Position numbers and translations under genes: made by a program. From Glutamicibacter arilaitensis Re117 (GTDB taxonomy: Bacteria > Actinomycetota > Actinomycetes > Actinomycetales > Micrococcaceae), in the NCBI RefSeq assembly GCF_000197735.1, contig NC_014550.1, positions 1,302,001-1,366,000 of the forward strand: a DNA stretch of 64,000 nucleotides, read 5' to 3'. Shown piece by piece: positions 53,226-62,344 of the stretch. Positions within the stretch are counted from its first letter, which is position 1; each line of letters opens with the position of its first letter. Under the pieces are notes generated by a model that was given only the letters and a program-made list of their open reading frames with translations, had not been told where the DNA came from and did not search any database.

Positions 53226-54341
53226 ATGGCTAAAACTGACTTCTCCGCTGAAATCCGCTCACTGCGTTCGACATTCTCCGCAATTGAAGACGTGAGCGAT
53301 GTCGATCAGATCAAGGCTGACATTGCAGTCCTCTCGGAGGAAGCCGGCGTTCCCAACCTCTGGGATGACCCGGCTGCTGCACAAATCGTCACCAGTAAGC
53401 TATCCCATCGCCAGTCGGAGCTGGAGCGGCTAACTCGTTTGCGTACCCGGATCGATGATCTGGAAGTTCTCGTTGAGCTAGCCGAGCTTGAAGACGATGC
53501 CGATACGTTGGATGAGGCAGAAAAAGAGCTAGTCAGCATCCAGAAATCACTTGCTGATCTGGAAATCGTGACGTTGCTGAGTGGTGAATTCGATTCTCGT
53601 GGTGCAGTCGTGACCATTCGCTCCGGCGCAGGCGGCGTTGATGCCGCAGACTTCGCAGAGATGCTGTTGCGCATGTACCTGCGTTGGGCCGAGCGCCGTG
53701 GATACAAGGCTACTGTCATGGATACTTCCTATGCCGAAGAGGCCGGGCTTAAGTCGGCAACCTTTGAAATCGACGCGCCGTATGCCTTCGGTACGCTATC
53801 GGTAGAAGCCGGCACGCACCGTCTGGTTCGTATTTCGCCTTTCGATAACCAGGGTCGTCGCCAGACGTCGTTTGCTGCGGTGGAAGTTGTTCCGCTGATC
53901 GAGCAGACTGACACGATCGAAATTCCTGAATCGGAAATTCGCGTGGATGTCTTCCGTTCTTCGGGTCCTGGCGGCCAGAGCGTGAACACCACGGACTCTG
54001 CAGTACGCATGACGCACATTCCTACTGGTGTTGTGGTCTCGATGCAGAACGAAAAGTCGCAGATCCAGAACCGTGCCGCCGCCCTTAGAGTCCTTCAGTC
54101 TCGACTGCTGTTGCTGAAGAAGGAACAGGAAGATGCGCAGAAGAAGGAATTTGCCGGAGACGTGAAGGCAACGTGGGGCGACCAGATGCGCTCCTACGTG
54201 CTCAACCCGTACCAAATGGTCAAGGACCTGCGCACTGAACATGAAGTGGGCAACACCCAGGCAGTGCTTGACGGCGAAATTGACGACTTCATTGATGCCG
54301 GTATCCGCTGGCGTGCAGGGGAGCGTCGCCCAAGTAAGTAA
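53226..54341 (+). CDS. prfB: Peptide chain release factor 2
   Basis: Recognises UGA and UAA stop codons and triggers peptide release, 371 residues. The stop-recognition tripeptide SPF is in [10 protein letters not shown] and the catalytic GGQ is in [17 protein letters not shown]. The frame is continuous from ATG to stop with no in-frame UGA near codon 25, so the +1 programmed frameshift that controls many prfB genes is absent here. Synteny prfB-ftsE-ftsX-smpB is conserved in actinobacteria. Confidence 0.96.
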   Translation: MAKTDFSAEIRSLRSTFSAIEDVSDVDQIKADIAVLSEEAGVPNLWDDPAAAQIVTSKLSHRQSELERLTRLRTRIDDLEVLVELAELEDDADTLDEAEKELVSIQKSLADLEIVTLLSGEFDSRGAVVTIRSGAGGVDAADFAEMLLRMYLRWAERRGYKATVMDTSYAEEAGLKSATFEIDAPYAFGTLSVEAGTHRLVRISPFDNQGRRQTSFAAVEVVPLIEQTDTIEIPESEIRVDVFRSSGPGGQSVNTTDSAVRMTHIPTGVVVSMQNEKSQIQNRAAALRVLQSRLLLLKKEQEDAQKKEFAGDVKATWGDQMRSYVLNPYQMVKDLRTEHEVGNTQAVLDGEIDDFIDAGIRWRAGERRPSK

Positions 54342-54621
54342 GCGCTATCGCGAATCCCCTCTGGGGTAAACGTTTTTGTCATAAAGGGTGTAAGTATCGT
54401 CACCGGCACGAAGTTCGCATCGCTGAATATGGCTAGTCATGCCCAAGCTGAGCACTTTGGGTTAGCTGTACGTAGGGCATGAATCTGGCAACACACCTTT
54501 TATTTAGGCGAGTTCGTTACCTTGCACAGATAGTGTTTGGAAGACTGGCGCATCCAAAAACGTTTGATCTCGAGATTGGTATTCGTGGGTCGCGCCCCGA
54601 CGAAGACTAGCGATTGAAGAC
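54342..54621. other. Intergenic region prfB-ftsE, 280 bases
   Basis: A small CCCC-TCT-GGGG hairpin followed shortly by TTTTT (54356-54376) is a weak terminator candidate for prfB. Two AAACGTTT-like stretches occur (about 54368 and 54558). I see no gene or clear promoter; the ftsE promoter should lie here. Confidence 0.35.
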
Positions 54622-55419
54622 ATGATTAAATTCGAAAACGTCTCGATGGTTTACGAGCCGAAGCAGCAGAATGCGGCTTTGGAAGATGTAAGCATCGAGA
54701 TAGACCGTGGCGAATTCGCCTTCTTGGTTGGTGAATCCGGTTCGGGTAAGTCGACCTTCCTTAGTTTGGTATTGCGCGAAAAGCGCTCCACTGGCGGTTC
54801 CGTCTATGTGGCAGGTCAGAACCTGAACCGCATCCCGAGCCGCCGTGTGCCTAAACTGCGCCGTGACATCGGGTTCGTTTTCCAGGACTTCCGCCTGTTG
54901 CGCGAACGTACGGTTTTCGACAATGTGGCTTTCGCCATGGAAGTTATTGGTGCCTCCCGGGCTCAGATTCGCGAGCGGGTGCCGGACGCACTGAAAATGG
55001 TAGGTCTTGAAGATAAGGCTCGACGCAAGCCAACTGAACTTTCCGGTGGTGAGCAGCAGCGCGTCGGCATTGCCCGCGCTATTGTCAACAGGCCATCGAT
55101 CTTGCTTGCCGATGAGCCCACGGGCAACTTGGACCGCAAGAACAGCATTGAAGTCATGAACGTGCTCAACCGCATTAATCAGAACGGCACTACCGTCCTG
55201 ATGGCAACGCACGCACACGAACTGGTCAGCGAGTACCGCCACCGCGTGATCGAGCTGAGCCGCGGACAAGTTATCCGCGACGAAATTGATGGCCAGTACG
55301 CACCGATGACCACCGTGGTCAACCAGGACGGTTCGCGTGAATTGCTTGTTGGCGATTCCGCGGTGGAATACGACGAAGAGTCACAGGTGGCTGAGGAAAA
55401 GAAAGACGAGGACCAGTGA
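54622..55419 (+). CDS. ftsE: Cell-division ABC ATPase FtsE
   Basis: ATPase of the FtsEX complex that activates septal cell-wall hydrolases, 265 residues. Walker [10 protein letters not shown], signature [15 protein letters not shown] and Walker [14 protein letters not shown] are complete. The C-terminal tail of about 40 residues is acidic ([17 protein letters not shown]) and longer than the E. coli form. Its 3' end overlaps ftsX by four bases. Confidence 0.96.
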   Translation: MIKFENVSMVYEPKQQNAALEDVSIEIDRGEFAFLVGESGSGKSTFLSLVLREKRSTGGSVYVAGQNLNRIPSRRVPKLRRDIGFVFQDFRLLRERTVFDNVAFAMEVIGASRAQIRERVPDALKMVGLEDKARRKPTELSGGEQQRVGIARAIVNRPSILLADEPTGNLDRKNSIEVMNVLNRINQNGTTVLMATHAHELVSEYRHRVIELSRGQVIRDEIDGQYAPMTTVVNQDGSRELLVGDSAVEYDEESQVAEEKKDEDQ

Positions 55420-56330
55420 GACTAGGATTTATTCTCCGCGAAGCGGCGAAGGGCCTGCGGCAGAACGTCGTCATGGTCGTCTCCGTGGTACTGGTGACCT
55501 TCGTATCGTTGACCTTCGTTGGTGCCTCGGTATTGTTGCAGCTCCAGATCAACCAGATGAAGGGCTACTGGTATGACCGCATGGAAGTTGCGGTTTACCT
55601 CTGCGATGACACCAGCACTTCGCCAAACTGCGCTGGCAGCGCTGTTTCCGAAGAGCAGCGCCAGAACATCGAAGAGATGCTCAAATCCGAGCAGCTCGCC
55701 CCGTACATCAAGGAATTTGCCTACGAGTCCAAGGACCAGGCGTACAAGAACTTCTTGGACCAGTACGAGAACTCGGCTTTGGTTGACCAGGTCACTGCCG
55801 AGCAGCTGCCTGAATCATTCCGCGTAGGACTGGTGGACCCGGAAAAGTATCCGGTGATCAATGAAGCCTTCTCCACCGTTGAAGGTGTTGACTCAGTCAT
55901 TGACCAGAGAGAATTGCTTGAAAAGGTCTTCCAATTAGTGCGTGTGGCTTCCGCTGCGGCAGCTGTCGTGGCAATCGTGATGATCGTTTGTGCGGTCTTG
56001 CTGACGGGTACAACCATTCAGCTTTCGGCCATGCACCGACGGCTTGAGACAACCATCATGCGACTCGTCGGAGCATCAAAAGCAACAATTCAGCTGCCAT
56101 TCATTATCGAAGGTGTGATTGCGTCGCTGATTGGCGGTTTGCTTGCATCGGGGACTCTGTGGTTGCTGTTGCGGTTCCTCGTTGAGGACAAACTGGCCAA
56201 TGAAAACGTGGGTGTAGCTTTCATCTCTACCAACGAAATTTGGCTAGTTGCTCCGATACTCTTGATTATTGGTATCGTTTTGGCCACAATTTCATCAGTG
56301 GTAACGTTGAAGCGTTACCTGAAGGTTTAG
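55416..56330 (+). CDS. ftsX: Cell-division membrane protein FtsX
   Basis: 304-residue FtsX. N-terminal helix (VVMVVSVVLVTFVSLTFVGASVLL), extracellular domain (about 45-165), then three helices around VASAAAAVVAIVMIVCAVLL, FIIEGVIASLIGGLLASGTLWLLL and the C-terminal IWLVAPILLIIGIVLATISSVVTLKRYLKV. GTG start overlapping ftsE. It transmits FtsE activity to outer-face hydrolases such as the M23 protein next door. Confidence 0.95.
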   Translation: MRLGFILREAAKGLRQNVVMVVSVVLVTFVSLTFVGASVLLQLQINQMKGYWYDRMEVAVYLCDDTSTSPNCAGSAVSEEQRQNIEEMLKSEQLAPYIKEFAYESKDQAYKNFLDQYENSALVDQVTAEQLPESFRVGLVDPEKYPVINEAFSTVEGVDSVIDQRELLEKVFQLVRVASAAAAVVAIVMIVCAVLLTGTTIQLSAMHRRLETTIMRLVGASKATIQLPFIIEGVIASLIGGLLASGTLWLLLRFLVEDKLANENVGVAFISTNEIWLVAPILLIIGIVLATISSVVTLKRYLKV

Positions 56331-56382
56331 CCGAATCGTTACTTAGGCTGAACCGAAGTACGCAATTTCTTAAAGGAGCTCT

Positions 56383-57846
56383 ATGCTTTCGAACGCAGTG
56401 CGACGTAAATTCCTACGCGCCTCTATCGGTGGAGCCATGGCTCTCGCGCTGACGTTGCCGGCAGGCTTGGTTGTCGCCGATGAACTGGACGACAAGAAAG
56501 CTCAAGTCGAAAAGAATATCGACAACCTCGAGAACGACATGGAGTTCTTGGATGCTGACATCCAAGAAACCGATCAGAAGTTGCGTAACCAGCAGGCCCA
56601 GGTTCCTATTGCACAGCAGGCATTGGCTGACGCGCAAAGCCGCGTAGCCAATGCCCAAGCAACTGTAGCCGACCTCAATAACCGCTTGGTCAGCGCGCAG
56701 GCCACTCGCGATGAAGTCGCCAAGCAGATCGAAGAAAACGCCGCAAAGATTTCAGAAGCCGAAGACGCGATGGCACAAATCGCTTCCGAAGCCTATAAGC
56801 GAGGCGGTGTTTCAGGCGGCCTGGACATGATTCTGAACATGGACTCGGCCACCAAGATGGCTGACGGGCTGGACATGGCCAACCGTGCCATGGAATCCCA
56901 GAACGCCAAGTACAACGATCTGGCGCAGGAGCAGGCAAGCAACGAAAGCAATAAGCTTCGACTAGTTGCTGTCGAGAAGGAAATTTCTTCCCTGAAGGCA
57001 CAGGCCGAGGAGGCCTTGGAGCAGGAGCAGGCCGCTCGCGACGCCGCACAGAGCGCCAAGAATGAGCTGGACGCGCTGGTTGCCAGCACCGAAAAGCTCA
57101 GCGCCGAACTGGAATCTCAGAAGCCACGAATTCAGGCCAAGCTGGATAATCAGCAAAAGGAATACGCGGCGGTCAACCAGCAGATCAAGGAACGCCAGGA
57201 GCGTTTGATCCGCGAAGCCGCCGAGCGTAAGCGCAAGGCTGAAGAAAAAGCGCGTAAGGAAGCCGAAGCAGAGCGGAAGCGCATCGCTGCCGAAAAGGCT
57301 GCGTATGAAGCTGAGCAGGAACGCAAGGCCGCCGAGGCCAAGGCGCAGAAAAAGACTTACAAGAAGAAGACCTATGCGGCTCCGAAGCCTGAGAAGAAGA
57401 CTTCAAACTACTCTGAGCCGAGCAGCTGGGGATTGGTTAAGCCGACCACCAGTAACCGATTGACCTCGACTTTCGGCTGGCGTCCAACTCCTGCCGGAAC
57501 CATTGATTACGGTGGCCGTGGCGGTTACGTCCACGCAGGCATTGACTGGGGCTTTGGCGGCCAATGCGGTTCGCCGATTACAGCTGCAGCTGCCGGTGAG
57601 GTCTGGATGGCCGGCTGGGGTGGCTCCTCGGGCAACAAGGTCACTCTTTCGCACGGCGTCATCAAGGGCAAGGCCTTGGCAACCAATTACCACCACATGT
57701 CACGCATCGCAGTGAGCGTGGGCCAGCATGTGAAACGTGGCCAGGTAATCGGCTATGTCGGTACCACCGGTAACTCGACTGGCTGCCACTTGCACTTCGA
57801 AACGATTATCAACGGTTCCCATGTGAACCCATTGGGACTTCTCTAG
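56383..57846 (+). CDS. Secreted coiled-coil M23 peptidase (EnvC/RipC-like partner of FtsEX)
   Basis: 487 residues. Signal peptide (RRKFLRASIGGAMALALTLPAGLVVADE), long coiled coil (about 35-320), a Lys/Ala-rich linker, then an M23 LytM-type domain (about 360-487). Metal residues are present: H384 and D388 in HAGIDWG, H437/H438 in YHHM, and H471 in HLHFE, so it should be active unlike degenerate EnvC. Coiled coil plus peptidase next to ftsEX suggests it is the hydrolase controlled by FtsX. Start is an ATG after AAAGGAGC. Confidence 0.92.
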   Translation: MLSNAVRRKFLRASIGGAMALALTLPAGLVVADELDDKKAQVEKNIDNLENDMEFLDADIQETDQKLRNQQAQVPIAQQALADAQSRVANAQATVADLNNRLVSAQATRDEVAKQIEENAAKISEAEDAMAQIASEAYKRGGVSGGLDMILNMDSATKMADGLDMANRAMESQNAKYNDLAQEQASNESNKLRLVAVEKEISSLKAQAEEALEQEQAARDAAQSAKNELDALVASTEKLSAELESQKPRIQAKLDNQQKEYAAVNQQIKERQERLIREAAERKRKAEEKARKEAEAERKRIAAEKAAYEAEQERKAAEAKAQKKTYKKKTYAAPKPEKKTSNYSEPSSWGLVKPTTSNRLTSTFGWRPTPAGTIDYGGRGGYVHAGIDWGFGGQCGSPITAAAAGEVWMAGWGGSSGNKVTLSHGVIKGKALATNYHHMSRIAVSVGQHVKRGQVIGYVGTTGNSTGCHLHFETIINGSHVNPLGLL

Positions 57847-57900
57847 CGCTAGACTTGTAGTCTGTGCGCGGGAATCCGCTCGCGACATGCAAGGAGAAAC

Positions 57901-58380
57901 GTGGCTAAGAAGAACCAAGAAGATCGAGTGATCGCGAGCAACCGCAAGGCGCGCCACGATTTTGAAATTCTCGACACCTTCGAAGCAGGCATGGTGCTCA
58001 CGGGTACTGAAGTGAAGTCGCTGCGCGAAGGCAAAGCCTCGCTGGTGGACGGCTTCTGCCAGTTCTACCGCGATGAGCTGTACATCGAGAATGTCTATAT
58101 CCCTGAATACCTCAATGGATCGTGGACCAATCATGCGGCACGTCGTCGCCGCAAGCTTTTGCTGCACCGCCAGGAACTAATCAAAATTGAGCGCAAGATC
58201 AGCGAGGCCGGGCTCACCGTTGTCCCATTGAGCCTGTACTTCAAATCTGGCCGTGCCAAGGTGGAAATCGGCGTAGCCCGCGGTAAGCGGGAATTCGACA
58301 AGCGGCAGACCCTGCGCGAAAAGCAGGACAACCGCGAAGCGTTGCGTGCGATGCGTGAGCGCAACCGCGGCAACGCTTAA
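57901..58380 (+). CDS. smpB: SsrA-binding protein SmpB
   Basis: Ribosome-rescue partner of tmRNA, 159 residues. Hallmarks: NRKARHDFEILDTFEAGMVLTGTEVKSLREGKASLVDGFC and the C-terminal basic helix-forming KREFDKRQTLREKQDNREALRAMRERNRGNA. GTG start with AAGGAG upstream. It lies 113 bases upstream of ssrA, so RNA and partner are side by side. Confidence 0.97.
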   Translation: MAKKNQEDRVIASNRKARHDFEILDTFEAGMVLTGTEVKSLREGKASLVDGFCQFYRDELYIENVYIPEYLNGSWTNHAARRRRKLLLHRQELIKIERKISEAGLTVVPLSLYFKSGRAKVEIGVARGKREFDKRQTLREKQDNREALRAMRERNRGNA

Positions 58381-58404
58381 GACCAGGGTGTGGTGCATTT
58401 CGCG

Positions 58405-58434
58405 TTGGAGCAATCCCATGCGTTGCGCTATGCT
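58405..58434 (+). promoter_or_regulatory. Candidate ssrA promoter
   Basis: TTGGAG (58405-58410) and TATGCT (58429-58434) with 18-base spacing, about 60 bases upstream of the mature tmRNA 5' end. TATGCT fits the TAnnnT -10 form. Confidence 0.45.
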
Positions 58435-58493
58435 TGATAGACACGCCTTAGGGTGTGGTTGTACTCGGGAAACCGGGACTGACAACAAAATAC

Positions 58494-58859
58494 GGGGATG
58501 ATCGGTTTCGACGGTGTGAGTCGCGACAGATGAAGCGGGCCGAGGACGCAAAGTTATCTCGTAAACGCTCTTTGCAAACCAATAAGTGCCGAATCAAAGC
58601 GCACTGACTTCGCTCTCGCTGCCTAAGCAGCCAGACAGTCCGTTAGCCAGGGGATGCTATCGCCCCTGTTCCTAACGTCATTTAGATAGCCACTGTATCC
58701 AGCGGATGTTGCCGCTGCTGGGTACACATTTAGGCAACTGTGCTCGGATCAACCACATGTTTGCGTGATGGTTGGGGCAGAGAAATTCCGTAGCAAACTG
58801 CGCCCGGAGAAGACCTGGCAACACCACATCGGACGGGAGTTCAATTCTCCCCATCTCCA
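58494..58859 (+). ncRNA. ssrA: Transfer-messenger RNA
   Basis: tmRNA: the 5' GGGGATG pairs with CATCTCC at the 3' end, with discriminator A at 58859; CCA is not encoded. The T arm is GGGAG/CTCCC around TTCAATT. The tag ORF (58588-58626) encodes AESKRTDFALAA followed by TAA, ending in the ALAA degron typical of actinobacteria. The last 20 bases (from 58840) belong to an integrase attachment core, so the 3' end is shared with the downstream element. Confidence 0.95.
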
Positions 58860-58860
58860 C
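58840..58860 (+). repeat. attL core in the ssrA 3' end
   Basis: 21-bp direct repeat, beginning TTCAATTCTCC and ending CATCTCCAC, running from the T loop to just past the tmRNA 3' end. An identical copy lies at 62585-62605. Typical of tyrosine-integrase attachment in tRNA/tmRNA genes. Confidence 0.92.
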
Positions 58861-58869
58861 TATAGTTGA

Positions 58870-58906
58870 CCCCGTGATCGGCATGATCACGGGGTTTTCT
58901 TTTTTC
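58870..58906 (+). terminator. Element-borne terminator for ssrA
   Basis: CCCCGTGATC pairs with GATCACGGGG around GGCAT, followed by TTTTCTTTTTT. It sits inside the element next to attL and replaces the native ssrA terminator now at 62613-62654. Confidence 0.85.
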
Positions 58907-58939
58907 ATGATGCTTAAAACGGCTTAAATGATGCTTAAA
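58907..58939 (+). repeat. Two direct copies of ATGATGCTTAAA, candidate integrase arm sites
   Basis: Copies at 58907-58918 and 58928-58939, spaced exactly 21 bp apart, just inside attL and upstream of the integrase. A related copy occurs at the other end of the element (62472-62490). Confidence 0.6.
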
Positions 58940-58986
58940 CGCCACCCCGAGCAATACAGGAACGACATAGAACGGCATAGATCAAA

Positions 58987-60117
58987 GTGGCAGTCATCCA
59001 GACTATCGAGCGCAAGAAGGACACCGGCTACCGGGTGGTGTACCGGAACAAGGACACCGGCAAGATGGCCTCGCGCATCTTCGATGACGAAGTGAAAGCT
59101 CGGACATTCAAAGACTTTCTGGAGGCGAACGGGTCCAGCCTCAAGGCGGCCACAGAGGTGAAGCGCATTCACGATAAGCGGATGCCTCGCGTGCATGAGA
59201 TCGTGACCTCCCACATTGACCAGCTCACCAAGCCGCAAACCGGGACAATCAAGCGATACCGGAATCACAACGCCGGGCACATCATCGGCTCCACCCTCGG
59301 CAACATGGCCATCGACAAAGTCACCAAGCAACACGTGATCGACTGGATGGCCGGACTCCGGGCAGTGAAAGGCTCCAACAAGCCCATAGGCTCCGAGCTA
59401 TCCCAGCGCACCAAGAAAAACATCCACGCTCTGCTCTCCAGCGCCTTCGACACCGCCGTGGAGGAAGGCAAGATGGCGAAGAACGTGGCGAAGGGGATAG
59501 GCGACCCAGATAAGGGCGAGGCCCGCGAAGCGGTCTATCTCTCGCTTGAGGATCTACAGATCATCGAGGACGCCATGCCAGACCAGTACAAGCTATTCAT
59601 TCGGGTGCTGGCCAAGACCGGGCTTCGCTACAACGAAGCGACCGCGCTACGAAAGCGCGATATCCGAGTCGAGGGCAAGCGGTGCATCATCATGATCACT
59701 CGAGCGTGGAAGTCCACCGACGATGGGGAGCAGATCGGCCCACCGAAAACTGAGATGGCGAAGCGCAACGTCACGTGTAGCTTGGAGCTGTCCGCAGATC
59801 TGATCGAGCACATGAAAGACCTTCGCCCCGGAGAGCTGATCTTCACTCGACCCGACGGCGAGTTCTTGCGCAACAGCTACTTTCACAAGTACACATGGCA
59901 GCCGGTCATCAACAAGCTTGTGGAAGATGGAGATCTGGACGAAAAGCCATGGATTCATGAGATCCGCAAAGCGCACACTACGCACTTGTTGCAGGCCGGT
60001 GTGCCCGTGAGCGTTGTACAGGCGCGCCTCGGTCACGAGGATCCGCAAACCACATTGAAGATCTACGCACGGCTGGCGAACGACGATGACCAGAAAGCCG
60101 CAGACGCCCTCGGATAG
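58987..60117 (+). CDS. int: Tyrosine-family site-specific integrase
   Basis: 376-residue integrase. The N-terminal arm-type SAM-like region (about 75-170, TIKRYRNHNAGHIIGSTL...RTKKNIHALLSSAF) is followed by the catalytic domain with R214 (TGLRYNEATAL), K254, H324-x-x-R327 (HEIRKAH), H350 (RLGHEDPQTT) and nucleophile Y360 (LKIYARL), so all catalytic positions are intact. GTG start; no strong ribosome site. It lies next to attL, as usual for elements using ssrA. Confidence 0.93.
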   Translation: MAVIQTIERKKDTGYRVVYRNKDTGKMASRIFDDEVKARTFKDFLEANGSSLKAATEVKRIHDKRMPRVHEIVTSHIDQLTKPQTGTIKRYRNHNAGHIIGSTLGNMAIDKVTKQHVIDWMAGLRAVKGSNKPIGSELSQRTKKNIHALLSSAFDTAVEEGKMAKNVAKGIGDPDKGEAREAVYLSLEDLQIIEDAMPDQYKLFIRVLAKTGLRYNEATALRKRDIRVEGKRCIIMITRAWKSTDDGEQIGPPKTEMAKRNVTCSLELSADLIEHMKDLRPGELIFTRPDGEFLRNSYFHKYTWQPVINKLVEDGDLDEKPWIHEIRKAHTTHLLQAGVPVSVVQARLGHEDPQTTLKIYARLANDDDQKAADALG

Positions 60118-60120
60118 ACA

Positions 60121-60162
60121 AGAACGCCCCCTCGACGCATTGAAGCGTGGAGGGGGCGTTCT
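60121..60162. terminator. Bidirectional hairpin between integrase and lipoprotein
   Basis: AGAACGCCCCCTC-GACGC pairs with GCGTGGAGGGGGCGTTCT around a short loop, between two convergent genes. Confidence 0.85.
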
Positions 60163-60175
60163 CGTGCGTTCTAGG

Positions 60176-60703
60176 CTAGTTCGCGAACGTCTGGGTGGAA
60201 TACTCCATGCCTGCGCTTGCGTCCATGGTGATGTCCTTCGGGTCAGCCACGCCGAAACCGATCTTGAACTTCGCCGATTTGCCCGGCTTGATGGTGGTCT
60301 GCGGCGGGCCGTCAAGCTTGTTGTCGGTGTCGAATACCGCCTCAGCCTCTTCACCATCCGACGATGCGGTGAAGTGAATCATCACCGGGTCGAAATCTTC
60401 TTCGGAACCGTTCTCCACCACCACGTCGAAGCTCACGAAATTAGCATCTTCGTTGGTGACAACCATCTTTCCGACTTCGCTCAACTCAAACTTCTTCGGC
60501 TTGCTAATTGCCATGGATACGCCGTTGGTCCAGGTGTACTTGTCGCCGAACTGTAGAGTCTCTACCTGCTCGGTGGTTGCGCTCTCCTTGGTCGCCTCAG
60601 ACGATGCGGCAGGTTCGGCGCCGCCCTTCTCGATTTCGCCCGAGCACGCAGTCAGGGACAGGGCTAGCGCGGCCGCGGCAGCCAGCGGTGCAAGCTTCTT
60701 CAT
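60176..60703 (-). CDS. DUF4352-type lipoprotein, only intact cargo of the element
   Basis: 175-residue exported lipoprotein. The signal peptide has a lipobox LTAC (C20), then a Ser/Thr/Glu-rich linker and a beta-rich domain (about 50-175, FVSFDVVVENGSEEDFDPVMIHFTASSD...TIKPGKSAKFKIGFGV) resembling DUF4352. AGGAGG precedes the ATG. Its position in a mobile element suggests a surface role, for instance blocking superinfection, but that is inference. Confidence 0.82.
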   Translation of the reverse strand: MKKLAPLAAAAALALSLTACSGEIEKGGAEPAASSEATKESATTEQVETLQFGDKYTWTNGVSMAISKPKKFELSEVGKMVVTNEDANFVSFDVVVENGSEEDFDPVMIHFTASSDGEEAEAVFDTDNKLDGPPQTTIKPGKSAKFKIGFGVADPKDITMDASAGMEYSTQTFAN

Positions 60704-60815
60704 TCGGGGTTCCTCCTATTGATTGATTGAGTGATCAAACTTCACCCTATCCAAGAAATCATTCCCGAAATAAATTCGAAACCGAATCGTTATAGAACCC
60801 TCGTAAACAATGAAA

Positions 60816-60841
60816 CGCCCCCGCCGAAATAGGCGAGGGCG
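60816..60841. terminator. GC hairpin upstream of the lipoprotein gene
   Basis: CGCCC-CCGCC pairs with GGCGA-GGGCG (one mismatch) around GAAATA. It could end transcription coming from the IS side. The rest of 60704-60945 holds no gene that I can see. Confidence 0.5.
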
Positions 60842-60945
60842 AAGCATTAGGCGACATGGCATTCACTCAGTCGCTCGGAAACGACAAGCTTCTGTGAGTC
60901 CGTGAGTGTTTCCTCGAACGCATCAATCACCGGTCAAGTCCCGGG

Positions 60946-60960
60946 GAGTGGTGCAACGCC
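60946..60960 (+). repeat. Left inverted repeat of the IS256-like element
   Basis: GAGTGGTGCAACGCC; matches the reverse complement of 62330-62344 at 14 of 15 positions. Confidence 0.75.
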
Positions 60961-61038
60961 TGATCCTTCGCAACGATCAGGTCAGGCGCTCAGCGCGTGG
61001 AACGAATACGTCACCACCTCCTTCTCCGTGGTGGTGTC

Positions 61039-62246
61039 CTACCCGGGGGCCACGACGCTCATCCGACACCGAGCCAACACGTCCAGCCCGAGATACCGGC
61101 GCCCCTCGGCCCACTCATCGGTCTGCTCGGCCAACACCGCCCCGATCAGGCGGATGATCGCCTCGCGGGTCGGGAAGATCCCCACGCTATCGGTGCGCCG
61201 ACGAATCTCGCGATTCAACCGCTCATTCGGGTTGTTCGACCAGATCTGCTGCCACACATTCTTCGGGAACCCACTAAACGCGAGGATCTCCTCCTTAGCC
61301 GCATCCAGGTGCTCGAACACGGCCGGGAGTTTCTCCTGTACGTAGTCCAGCAACCGGTCGAACTGGGCGTGCACCGCGTCGGCGTCGGGTTGGTCAGAGA
61401 CCGAGTGCAGCATGGCCTTGACCGTCGGCCACATAGTTTTCGGGGTCACCCCCATCAGGTTCGCCGCGTAATGCGTCCTGCACCGCTGCCAGACCGCACC
61501 GGGCAGATTCGCTTACGATCGCGTCCACCAGCCCCGTGTGGGCGTCCGAGGTCACCAACCGGACCCCGGTCAGGCCCCGGGCGATAAGGTCGGCGAAGAA
61601 CGTGTTCCACGCGGACTTTGTTTCGCTGGTCGCGACCTTCACTCCCAGCACTTCACGTCGCCCATCGGCGTTGACCCCGGTCGCGATCAGCACGACCGCG
61701 TTGATCACCCGGCCTCCTTCGCGCACCTTCATCGTCAGCGCATCCGCGGCCACCAACGTGAACGGGCCAGCCTCCGAGAGGGGGCGGTGGCGGAACTGCT
61801 CGACCTGTTCATCCAGGTCGGAGGCCATCCGGGAGACCTGGGACTTGGAGAGCGAGTGGATGCCGAGTTGCTTGACGAGCTTGTCCATGCGGCGGGTCGA
61901 GACCCCGGCGAGGTAGCAGTCGGCCACGACGGTGATCATCGCGGTCTCGGCGCGCTTACGCCGTTCAAGTAGCCAATGAAGGAAAATACGTGCCTTGCCG
62001 GAGCTTGGGGACCGCGACGTCCACGGTCCCGACCCGGGTGTCCAGATCACGGTGACGATGCCCGTTGCGTTACGTGCTCCGAGTATGAGTGCTCTTCCCG
62101 TATTCAGCGCCGACCACGGCGTCCGCGTCGGCGGAAAGCAGCGTATTGATCATGGTTTGCAATAACTGGCGCATTAGGTCCGGGGACGCGTCGGTGAGCG
62201 CTTCGACAAGAAGGGGTTGAGGGTCGATAATATGAGGTGCGGTCAT
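61039..62246 (-). pseudogene. IS256-family transposase, three lesions
   Basis: Full-length frame would start at the ATG at 62246 (MTAPHIIDPQPLLVEAL). Lesion 1 is an in-frame TAA near codon 64, after EYGKSTHTRST. Lesion 2 is a frameshift near 61980 (GTYF then FLHWLLERRKRAET in another frame). Lesion 3 is a one-base insertion near 61512-61520, after TGLVDAI. Later frames keep DDE-region motifs ([35 protein letters not shown]). It cannot make an active enzyme. Confidence 0.88.
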
Positions 62247-62329
62247 CGTGAGATTACCTTTCGAGTGAGAAGTAGTGAGCTTTCTCGAAGGATATATCCG
62301 GTGGCCGCTTTCTTATGGTCTGGTCACCG

Positions 62330-62344
62330 GGCGTTACACCACTC
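62330..62344 (-). repeat. Right inverted repeat of the IS256-like element
   Basis: GGCGTTACACCACTC; the inverse of the left repeat with one mismatch. Confidence 0.75.

Larger units (their letters stand above)
60946..62344 (-). mobile_element. IS256-family insertion sequence, degenerate
   Basis: 1399 bp between inverted repeats (60946-60960 and 62330-62344) enclosing a broken transposase. No matching target-site duplication is visible beside the ends (GTCCCGGG versus TATGGGGC), so it is old, rearranged or the ends are slightly off. Confidence 0.8.
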
